A DNA stretch of 64,000 bases from Rhizobiales bacterium IMCC20636 (lineage in GTDB: Bacteria > Pseudomonadota > Alphaproteobacteria > Rhizobiales > GCA-2746425), in the NCBI GenBank assembly GCA_016865015.1, contig CP018226.1:1581001-1645000 (forward strand). The letters run 5' to 3'. Position 1 is the first letter of the stretch. Each line of letters starts with the position of its first letter. Positions 9,587 to 16,198 of this stretch are shown here, in pieces. The position numbers and the translations under genes were made by a program. The notes under the pieces were generated by a model. That model had not been told where the DNA came from. It ran no database searches and was given only the letters and a program-made list of their open reading frames with translations.

Positions 9587-10091
9587 GCTTGAAGCTCTTC
9601 GGCGCCATTCCAAAACAAATGTGGAAGACCCAGTAAAACATCCAAAGAAACACAGGAATAAATATAACGGCGCGTATCAACCTGACATAGGCGGAAATCG
9701 CGAATGACTGATCGGGAAATACTGAGGAATTGATGCCGGGCATTTCAATGCTGACATCATAAAACCGCGAGAGCACCAACACCGATATGATTGTAATGGG
9801 GGCAGCCAGAGCAAAGGCACCCAGCAGATATTGCGGAAACGTCACCAGTCCGATGCGCCAGAACAATGGTGCAATGAAAGTAGCAAAAAAAAGCCCCAAA
9901 AAAGAGTCCCACAAGGAGTCGAACCAGGATGAGATTCCGATGCCGAACAAGCGCAATGTATTGTCCATGGCGAGCCCGACCACAAACATGACTGCGGATG
10001 CCACAACAAGCGAAAACATGAAGACAGACCACCGGAAGGGTTGCATTTCTGGTGGTCTTTTCAGCCGCAATACGGGGGCTTTGATGCTCAC
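9579..10091 (-). CDS. Unrecognised polytopic membrane protein in the lanthipeptide operon
   Basis: About 170 residues with four or five hydrophobic segments (WSVFMFSLVVASAVMFVVGL, FLGLFFATFIAPLFW, LGAFALAAPITIISVLVL, AVIFIPVFLWMFYWVFHI). I prefer GTG 10091, which has GGGAGG ten bases upstream; the open frame reaches TTG 10109. It resembles small Yip1/DUF-type membrane proteins only in topology. It sits between the small secreted protein and the kinase gene, overlapping the latter by 8 bp. It could serve immunity, export or signalling; nothing in the sequence decides. Confidence 0.7.
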   Translation of the reverse strand: MSIKAPVLRLKRPPEMQPFRWSVFMFSLVVASAVMFVVGLAMDNTLRLFGIGISSWFDSLWDSFLGLFFATFIAPLFWRIGLVTFPQYLLGAFALAAPITIISVLVLSRFYDVSIEMPGINSSVFPDQSFAISAYVRLIRAVIFIPVFLWMFYWVFHICFGMAPKSFKHG

Positions 10092-10154
10092 GTCACAGAC
10101 ACCTCCCAATTGGGTGCAGCCCCAGTTTCTACAAGGCAGCGGATTGTAGCTGCG

Positions 10155-10439
10155 CTAGTTGCAGATTTTGACCTTGGCCGCGCATCGCCACAGTAATGGG
10201 TTCTTGCAGTCATATTCAACTGCTCCCCTCATTCGCAACCTGAACTCGCCTGGATAGAGGTCTTCGAGTTGCGCCATCAATGATATTCTTGCATTGCGTT
10301 TGGCTATGCGCTGCGATGTCGCTGTACCGCTGCTTGTGACAGTGACGGTCTTGCAGGCTGCTGCCTCTGCCGGTTTGTCAGGTGCCGTCATGCCCAGACA
10401 CCAGACAATCGACAAGGCCATGAGAACCGGCGCTCTCAT
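10155..10439 (-). CDS. Small secreted cysteine-containing protein coupled to LanM
   Basis: 94 residues from ATG 10439. The frame is open further upstream inside lanM, but this ATG opens a clear signal peptide (MRAPVLMALSIVWCLGM...) with cleavage expected after AEAA. The mature part, about 67 residues, begins ACKTVTVTSSGTATSQ and has four cysteines in a C...C...WRC...C pattern, suggesting two disulfides in the periplasm. Its ATG overlaps the lanM stop as ATGA, so translation is coupled. I do not recognise a named family. A chaperone, immunity or partner role for the peptide is inference from coupling. Confidence 0.75.
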   Translation of the reverse strand: MRAPVLMALSIVWCLGMTAPDKPAEAAACKTVTVTSSGTATSQRIAKRNARISLMAQLEDLYPGEFRLRMRGAVEYDCKNPLLWRCAAKVKICN

Positions 10440-13402
10440 GTGCTTTCCGCCCGGCGGGTCGTTATAGGCAGGGAGTTGAATGACATCAGAGGTATCATTG
10501 ATGCTGGCTGCTGGTCGGCAAGTCCCAGAGCTGCCATGCCGATTCCTGCCATGCCGTCCATCAAGCCGGGGGAAAAAACGCCATTGATGGTGCCACAACG
10601 AGCACCATGCAAATTCAATCGTGTCAAGATTTCTCCAGTCAGACTGCTGATCTTGCCGGCATCGCTCTCCGGCAGGGACGGCGCAACGTGCTGCAAAGCC
10701 TGCAGGGTGCCCATTGTGCCGTGACACAGACTGTCATCTGAGTAGTCATGTGCCTCCAGTCTGGATATCAGTTCTCGAGCTATCGCTTCCGTGCCCTGGT
10801 GCCTGTTTGGGTCATTTGCCAAAAGTTTTCCTGCGAGACCGTTACACCAGGCAATCGGTGTGTCCTGGATATTTCTCAGTTCAAGTTCGGGCGCTGTTCG
10901 CACAAGCTGCTCAAGCAAATCAAGACCTTTCGTGCATATGTCTTTCAGTTTTTGGTCATTGTTTTGGCTGGCTCGGGCCAATGCCAGTTGCAAGCCTTCA
11001 GCCCCATGCGCCATTCCTGCAGCGGCAAATAGTTGGTGCGTGGTCTCATCGTTCCCGATGGCTTTCTCCAGCCTGTCCACGATCTCTCCTGCGATTGATT
11101 TTTGAAGAGCGTAACTGGAGTGATCATGCTGAATTGCGAGCAGCAATCCCGCCAACCCATCGACCAATTCCAAGGGTGCTTCAGAAAGCTGAAGGTTGGT
11201 GATGGTCGACATCATCTGTCGGCTGACTTCCAGACATTCAAGCTCAGGGTATTCTTTGGCCAATAGGGGAAGTGCGAAAAGCAAACCTCCGGTTCCGGAA
11301 AAACCGCCAAGTCCCATCCCGGTGTTCTGTTGCAGGGTGAGTGCAGACAGAAGCTCAACTGTTGCAGCCTTCGCAATTGTCTGAATGGACGCATCATCCA
11401 GGACACGACCGGCCTGTGACAGAAATAGGGCAATGCCCGGCAGCCCGCTATACAGATCCAGCCCGGCCAATTGGGCTGTCAAAGTGCCGCCGCTACCTTC
11501 CTGCACAGTGAACCAGCTTGCATGACCATTTGTGACAAGCGCGTGCTCACAGATCTCCAAGGCTGCGCTCTGCATGACTGCCAATGCTGTTTCTTGAATG
11601 CCTTTTTGAGGTTGTTTGCTGGAGGGCTGGCTGGTCGCGGATGCAACTGAACGCGTTATCGAGTGATCGGCTTTGGTCAATGCAACTTTTATCAGCCAGA
11701 ATTGACGTTGCATATCTTCAGGGCCCAATTCGGTGATGATCTGTCGGGTGATCGCCATGCCGATCTGGGGAAGCCTGTTTTCCATCACCTGACCGTCGCA
11801 TGCCAAGATGTCCTGACTGTTCACTGTCGTTTCAAAATAGGGCACATCGTCGCGCCATAGCGCAGCCATTTCGGACGGGCGCAGTGTTGTTAGAATATCA
11901 GACTGGTTTGCTTCCTTCAGAGCATCATTGAACCAGCTCTGCTTTTTTTGTTGGCTTTCAAAAAGGTCCGGATGTGAGCCATCAGCCAACAGGAACAAAT
12001 AGGTCTGGGTTCCACGAATGACGATCCGAATGGGGTCGCTGCCAAAGTCTGCAAGAGGACCATTTGCAGAGAGAAGCGTCTCCCGGTTTTCTTCAAGAAC
12101 GGCGTAGGCTTTCCGAAAGCCCTCCAGGACCTCATCCAAATATGGCTCGGGTGAGATTCTCTGGTCATCCAACATGGGCACGTTGGCGTCGCCTGTCAGT
12201 GTTTGATGCTTTTCCACCAGCCTCATCTCATTGGATCCGGCATCGTGCCACATGGGAATTGCAAAAGGGGTTTCCTGGCCTGCGGTGTCGGACATTCCAG
12301 CCAGATTGATTGTATTGTCGCCGTCACTCGCCGCGGTTTTGCGAACGGGGAGGAGCCCTGTTGCGGCAACAGAGGTGTCATGGATTCTGCGCAGAGCTTT
12401 TGAGGCTTGGGGTTGGGTGGCATCCGGGCGCAGGTCACCAGCGAGAGGGTGAAACAACGTCTCAAGGTCAATAATGATGGGCCAACCACCCTGTGCGATC
12501 AGATTTTCGCTGTGCAGGTCGGTCAGCCCAAGCACGCGGGCAATCGCCAGCAATGCGCCAAGCCGGTTGAAGTAATCTGCAAGTTCACCTGCATCTGATA
12601 CGGCCCGATGATCAATGTGTTCGCACCAGCCGTGTGATCCCATATTCAACGCATCAACGCTGCGTATCATCTCGCTGCCGCAAGCGGTGTTGAACCAGGA
12701 TGCGAAACGCCTGTAATGCACTTCAACCGCCAGATTGCGCGGCTTGTAGACCAGTGTCCGTCCGTTGCTGAATTCAATACTTCTGACCGATCGACCGTGG
12801 CGGTGCGTATCTCCCAAAGATGATCGGATGGCAGAGATTGTATCGTTTTGCTCACATGAGAAATGGCTGTTGAGCTGCTCCCAGTCTGTCTGCAGATGCT
12901 CAAGAAACTCCAACGCAGCGACACTCCAATTTTGGCAGATGGCGCTTGTCAATTCACACAGCAGAGGATTTCGTCTTAAAAGCGCTTCAGAAAATTCAGA
13001 ATCCTGAAGGCATTCAGCGAAGATTTCATAGCTGTTGCTACCATTTTGAGCGTCGAGCAGGCCTGTGGCCTGTGCGGCGGAAAACTCCAGGACGACAGTG
13101 CGCGATACCTTGGAAAAAACAGTTTGCCAGAGCGGCTCGACCATTTCGGCATAAATGGAGCTTATGTGATCGGGATGAATGATTCCCAGTTGCCAAAGCT
13201 GTGTGATTTTTTGACCAATTGGTTTTGTTGAAAGTTCAACAAGTGGCCATGCGACGTGGGCGAATTCACATCCTTCTGCTGGCAGAGAGTAGCGTTCCTG
13301 CGGGGACGCATTCGCAAAGGCATCGCCGAAAAAAGTCTCCCAATCTGCGTGCTGCTTGCAGTCTGCAATTCTCAATTCGTCTGCATTGCTTTGGAAGGTC
13401 AT
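10436..13402 (-). CDS. lanM: Class II lanthionine synthetase (LanM)
   Basis: Bifunctional RiPP enzyme of 988 residues that phosphorylates and eliminates Ser/Thr and then cyclises Cys onto the dehydro residues. The N-terminal dehydratase domain shows the kinase-like motifs VYKPR (about 218-222, Lys220), DLHSEN (295-300) and IIDLETLFHP (about 310-319). An elimination-region motif IRIVIRGTQTY is at about 458-468. The C-terminal LanC-like cyclase starts near 645 (LYSGLPGIALFL) and has AHG (798-800), AWCNG (Cys853) and LCHG (Cys893-His894), the three zinc ligands. All catalytic motifs are present, so the enzyme should be active. The gene lies 137 bp downstream of a candidate precursor gene on the same strand and overlaps the next gene by ATGA. 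Confidence 0.96.
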   Translation of the reverse strand: MTFQSNADELRIADCKQHADWETFFGDAFANASPQERYSLPAEGCEFAHVAWPLVELSTKPIGQKITQLWQLGIIHPDHISSIYAEMVEPLWQTVFSKVSRTVVLEFSAAQATGLLDAQNGSNSYEIFAECLQDSEFSEALLRRNPLLCELTSAICQNWSVAALEFLEHLQTDWEQLNSHFSCEQNDTISAIRSSLGDTHRHGRSVRSIEFSNGRTLVYKPRNLAVEVHYRRFASWFNTACGSEMIRSVDALNMGSHGWCEHIDHRAVSDAGELADYFNRLGALLAIARVLGLTDLHSENLIAQGGWPIIIDLETLFHPLAGDLRPDATQPQASKALRRIHDTSVAATGLLPVRKTAASDGDNTINLAGMSDTAGQETPFAIPMWHDAGSNEMRLVEKHQTLTGDANVPMLDDQRISPEPYLDEVLEGFRKAYAVLEENRETLLSANGPLADFGSDPIRIVIRGTQTYLFLLADGSHPDLFESQQKKQSWFNDALKEANQSDILTTLRPSEMAALWRDDVPYFETTVNSQDILACDGQVMENRLPQIGMAITRQIITELGPEDMQRQFWLIKVALTKADHSITRSVASATSQPSSKQPQKGIQETALAVMQSAALEICEHALVTNGHASWFTVQEGSGGTLTAQLAGLDLYSGLPGIALFLSQAGRVLDDASIQTIAKAATVELLSALTLQQNTGMGLGGFSGTGGLLFALPLLAKEYPELECLEVSRQMMSTITNLQLSEAPLELVDGLAGLLLAIQHDHSSYALQKSIAGEIVDRLEKAIGNDETTHQLFAAAGMAHGAEGLQLALARASQNNDQKLKDICTKGLDLLEQLVRTAPELELRNIQDTPIAWCNGLAGKLLANDPNRHQGTEAIARELISRLEAHDYSDDSLCHGTMGTLQALQHVAPSLPESDAGKISSLTGEILTRLNLHGARCGTINGVFSPGLMDGMAGIGMAALGLADQQPASMIPLMSFNSLPITTRRAEST

Positions 13403-13479
13403 CTTCTTGTCCGGTTTCCACCTTGCTAGACTGGCTTGCGTTCAGGCGCTTCGTTTCACAAAAAACCATGAGAATTTCA

Positions 13480-13520
13480 TGCGCCGACAACAGTGCTGTG
13501 TGCATTCTATCGGCGGCGCA
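13480..13520 (-). promoter_or_regulatory. Stem-loop between precursor gene and lanM
   Basis: TGCGCCG (13480-13486) and CGGCGCA (13514-13520) form a perfect 7-bp stem with a 27-base loop that contains ACAGTGCTGT. It lies in the 137-bp gap between the precursor and lanM. No poly-T follows on the minus strand, so a processing or attenuating hairpin that keeps precursor mRNA above lanM mRNA is more likely than a full terminator. Confidence 0.4.
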
Positions 13521-13539
13521 TAAATCGGCAGGGTGATTG

Positions 13540-13911
13540 CTACAGCCCGGTTCTGATGATCAAGCAGCAAGCTACGCCGCCGGTGAAACCGCTTGTTCCC
13601 TTACAGCCGACGCCATGCGTGAAGCATCCGCCGCGCGCGATTTCATCGCCACTAATGGCTTTGAGTTGATTGATTCTTGCCTGGCCAATTTCCTTTTTTT
13701 GAGCAGGCGTCATTTCTGCAAGTTCCTTGTTGAGCATTTTCTTGAGCTCAGCAGGTTTTGCCTTTTTGGTGCTCAACGTCTTTGATTGCGCCATTCGCTT
13801 TTCCGAGGCAGGCATTGCGCTGGTGTTCTGCGCTGCAATCACCGGCGTGATGAAATTTGGCAAGGCAACAGCCAATGCCAACATTGCAGTTGTGGTTTTG
13901 GATTTGGTCAT
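13540..13911 (-). CDS. Candidate lanthipeptide precursor with Sec signal (LanA-like)
   Basis: 123 residues from ATG 13911 (GGAG six bases upstream; an in-frame ATG at 13923 would add MEKT). Residues 1-27 form a textbook Sec signal (MTKSKTTTAMLALAVALPNF, cleavage after VIA or VIAA). Residues 28-93 are charged and helical, Lys/Glu-rich and cysteine-free (KPAELKKMLNKELAEM), like a RiPP leader. A double glycine follows at 94-95. The last 28 residues contain all four cysteines of the protein (96, 103, 115, 116) with Thr98, Thr106, Ser107, Thr110 and Thr121, and are rich in Gly. That is the composition of a LanM substrate core. A Sec signal on a class II precursor is unusual. Modification is inferred. 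Confidence 0.8.
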   Translation of the reverse strand: MTKSKTTTAMLALAVALPNFITPVIAAQNTSAMPASEKRMAQSKTLSTKKAKPAELKKMLNKELAEMTPAQKKEIGQARINQLKAISGDEIARGGCFTHGVGCKGTSGFTGGVACCLIIRTGL

Positions 13912-13989
13912 GGTCTTCTCCATTCTGGTTCCCCCGAAAACCAGAATGGACTGTTACAGAGCTCGGCAATATCCCCCAGATGGGGCAGA

Positions 13990-14016
13990 CCCAATGGGGC
14001 AGGTCAGACCATTGGG
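13990..14016. promoter_or_regulatory. Inverted repeat upstream of the precursor gene
   Basis: CCCAATGG (13990-13997) and CCATTGGG (14009-14016) form a perfect 8-bp inverted repeat with an 11-base spacer, so the half-sites are 19 bp apart, about two helix turns. It ends about 79 bp before the chosen precursor start, in the right place for an operator. The neighbouring NarL-type regulator is a candidate binder. Confidence 0.5.
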
Positions 14017-14170
14017 ACTGACCTTGTGTTCATGAAAAGCAGAGTGCCGGTTGCAGGCGGAAATGAGCAGACAAGGGCGCGGGCTCGCTGAGCCGAAGGC
14101 TCCAACGCGGTGAGCCGCGATGGAGTGTTTTCAGATTTGAGCGTGGTCTATGGCAGGCGCTGAAACGATA

Positions 14171-15085
14171 TCAGGCCGCCTGCGTATCTGTTTCAACCGC
14201 CTGAAGTTCCGGGCCAAGGCCCATCAGGTGGCACACCGCAAACACGATTTCTGACCGGTTGAGGGTGTAAAAATGAACATCCTCGAAACCCCGTTCTGCC
14301 AGATCAAACACCTGCTCAGCCAGAATTGCGGTTGAGACCAGCCTTTGCGTATCCAGATCATCATCCAGGCCATTGAAGGCCAGCTTCAGCCAATAGGGCA
14401 CATTCGCGCCACAGCGCTCGGCGAATGATCGGGTCTGCGAAAATTTGTAGACGGGAAGCACGCCCGGGATGATCGGAATGGAAATTCCAGCTGCGCGGAC
14501 CCGCTCGACAAACGCTTCAAACAGGTCATTGTCGAAGAAGAACTGGGTGATGGCCCGGCTGGCTCCGGCATCCACCTTGCGTTTCAGATTATCCAGCTCA
14601 TGTTCCCAGCTCGGGCTGTCCGGGTGGCGCTCGGGATAGGCCGCGACGGAAATTTCAAAACCGCCACGTTTGGCAATGCCGCCCACAAGATCAGCTGCAT
14701 TCTGGTAGCCTTGCGGGTGCGGCACAAAATGACTGCCACCATTTTGCACGTCTCCGCGCAGCGCCACAATATGTTTCACGCCAGCCTTGGCGTAACCATC
14801 GACCACCGCATCGACTTCGTCCCGTGTGGCATCGACACAGGTCAGATGCGCCGCAGGGCGCATGGATGCGTTTTTGGCCAACTCCGCAACTGTCCGGTGT
14901 GTGCGCTCTCTGGTGGTGCCGCCAGCGCCATAGGTGACGGACACAAAGGACGGGCCAAAAAGGCTCAACCGGTTTATGGCCGACCAGACCTGCTTTTCGC
15001 CAGCATCTGATTTGGGCGGAAAGAACTCGAATGAAATACGCTTGGCGTGTTTCTGATGGGATCGGAGGTTTGCAACAATAGACAT
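14171..15085 (-). CDS. metF: 5,10-methylenetetrahydrofolate reductase
   Basis: Flavoprotein of 304 residues that reduces methylene-THF to methyl-THF for methionine synthesis. It shows SFEFFPPKSDAGE near 20, where the conserved Glu serves catalysis, VSVTYGAGGTTRERT near 50, HIVALRGD near 110 and AITQFFFDND near 180, all standard MetF motifs. Length is typical for the bacterial enzyme, with no regulatory domain. The ATG shares one base with the stop of the ArsR-methyltransferase gene (TGATG), so the two are translated together. The gene lies directly after the lanthipeptide locus, read in the same direction. Confidence 0.96.
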   Translation of the reverse strand: MSIVANLRSHQKHAKRISFEFFPPKSDAGEKQVWSAINRLSLFGPSFVSVTYGAGGTTRERTHRTVAELAKNASMRPAAHLTCVDATRDEVDAVVDGYAKAGVKHIVALRGDVQNGGSHFVPHPQGYQNAADLVGGIAKRGGFEISVAAYPERHPDSPSWEHELDNLKRKVDAGASRAITQFFFDNDLFEAFVERVRAAGISIPIIPGVLPVYKFSQTRSFAERCGANVPYWLKLAFNGLDDDLDTQRLVSTAILAEQVFDLAERGFEDVHFYTLNRSEIVFAVCHLMGLGPELQAVETDTQAA

Positions 15086-16107
15086 CAGGCTGTTTCCGAA
15101 TTGATGGTTGATAGGGTTCTGGCTGTGTCGTCGGCCATTATAATACGTGGATCCTGTGCAAGCCAGATATTGACTGTCAGTGCATCTGCGCGCGGTTTTT
15201 CGGGCGTCAGATGCGTGGTGGAAATCAGATCGAGACCAATTTCATCGACCCAGTTCGCAATTTGGGCTTCGTCGAATCCAAGCCTGCGATGCGCATGTTC
15301 GCTGCGCAGGAATTCCAGTTCATGCGGCGCAAAATCCACAATCAGCAGACGTCCACCGGGACGCAATGCCTGTGCAATTTCCTTTATAGCGCGACCTGGG
15401 TCATCAAGGAAGTGAAGAACCTGATGAACAACTGCGACATCGAATGTGTTGCGGGCAACGGGCAGGTTGAAAATGTCGCCGAAACGAACCTGCGCATGTG
15501 ACGTGTTGCTGGCGTCCAGATTGGCGCGGGCCACAGCCAGCATTTCCAGGCTGGAATCGATGCCAACTCCGTCAGAATAGTGGTTTTGCAAAAGTTCCAG
15601 CATGCGACCGGTTCCGGTCCCAACATCCAGAAGTGTTCCAAACGGTTTGTCGCCGATAATCTCCAGCACAGCCTTTTCGACGGCCTGCTCTGAAATATGG
15701 TGGCTTCTTATGGTGTCCCAGTCCTGCGCACTTTGCGCAAAATAGCGCGCTGCACTTTCGGCGTTGCGGGATTTGACTTCGGCCAGACGTTCCTGATCGC
15801 GCTGTAAAACATTGTCAGACGGGTTGAGCGTTTCGAGCAATGTTTGGGTGGTCAAGCCGACTGCGCTTTTGGACGGGCGGTAATACACCCAGGAGCCTTC
15901 CGGGAACCGTTCAATCAATTCCGCTTCCACAAGGAGCTTCAAATGGCGGGAGACGCGAGGCTGGGACTGGCCGAGAATCTGTGTCAGATCCTTGACCGTC
16001 AGATCTCCACTCTGCAGCAACGCCAACAGGCGCAACCGAGTGGTTTCCCCTGCGCCACGCAGCGCTTCGACCAGTTGGTCCAGTCCGATAGTTTTTGGTG
16101 CCCGCAT
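15085..16107 (-). CDS. ArsR-type regulator fused to SAM-dependent methyltransferase domain
   Basis: 340 residues. Residues 1-95 form an ArsR winged helix (RLRLLALLQSGDLTVKDLTQILGQSQPRVSRHLKLLVEAELI). Residues about 130-300 form a class I methyltransferase fold with LLDVGTGTGRMLELL and VVHQVLHFLDDPG. The fusion and its coupling to metF match regulators of methionine/S-adenosylhomocysteine metabolism (SahR-like) in proteobacteria. The methyltransferase fold there is thought to sense SAM or SAH. It probably represses its own operon through the repeats just upstream. No metal-binding cysteine motif of classic ArsR proteins is seen. Whether it retains catalysis is unknown. Confidence 0.88.
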   Translation of the reverse strand: MRAPKTIGLDQLVEALRGAGETTRLRLLALLQSGDLTVKDLTQILGQSQPRVSRHLKLLVEAELIERFPEGSWVYYRPSKSAVGLTTQTLLETLNPSDNVLQRDQERLAEVKSRNAESAARYFAQSAQDWDTIRSHHISEQAVEKAVLEIIGDKPFGTLLDVGTGTGRMLELLQNHYSDGVGIDSSLEMLAVARANLDASNTSHAQVRFGDIFNLPVARNTFDVAVVHQVLHFLDDPGRAIKEIAQALRPGGRLLIVDFAPHELEFLRSEHAHRRLGFDEAQIANWVDEIGLDLISTTHLTPEKPRADALTVNIWLAQDPRIIMADDTARTLSTINSETA

Positions 16108-16120
16108 CGTCTTCTCTAAT

Positions 16121-16146
16121 GATATAACAATATCTTTATATCTTTA
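16121..16146. promoter_or_regulatory. Candidate operator of the ArsR-methyltransferase/metF operon
   Basis: GATAT (16121-16125) and ATATC (16130-16134) form a 5-bp inverted repeat. Overlapping it are two tandem copies of TATCTTTA (16131-16138, 16139-16146). The AT-rich cluster starts 14 bases upstream of the start codon, where an autorepressor would bind. Confidence 0.55.
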
Positions 16147-16198
16147 GGTCATTTCGATTGGGCGTGCAAGCGGATAGTTGATCGTTGCGACTGGCGGA

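Noticed and set aside
10440-10727. Extended N-terminus of the small secreted protein
   Set aside because: The extra 96 codons lie inside the lanM coding sequence; the signal peptide and ATGA overlap mark 10439 as the start.
13266-13505. 79-residue Cys-containing frame between precursor and LanM as a second precursor
   Set aside because: It overlaps the first 140 bases of lanM in another frame, has no GG site with a clustered Cys/Thr core, and no RBS.
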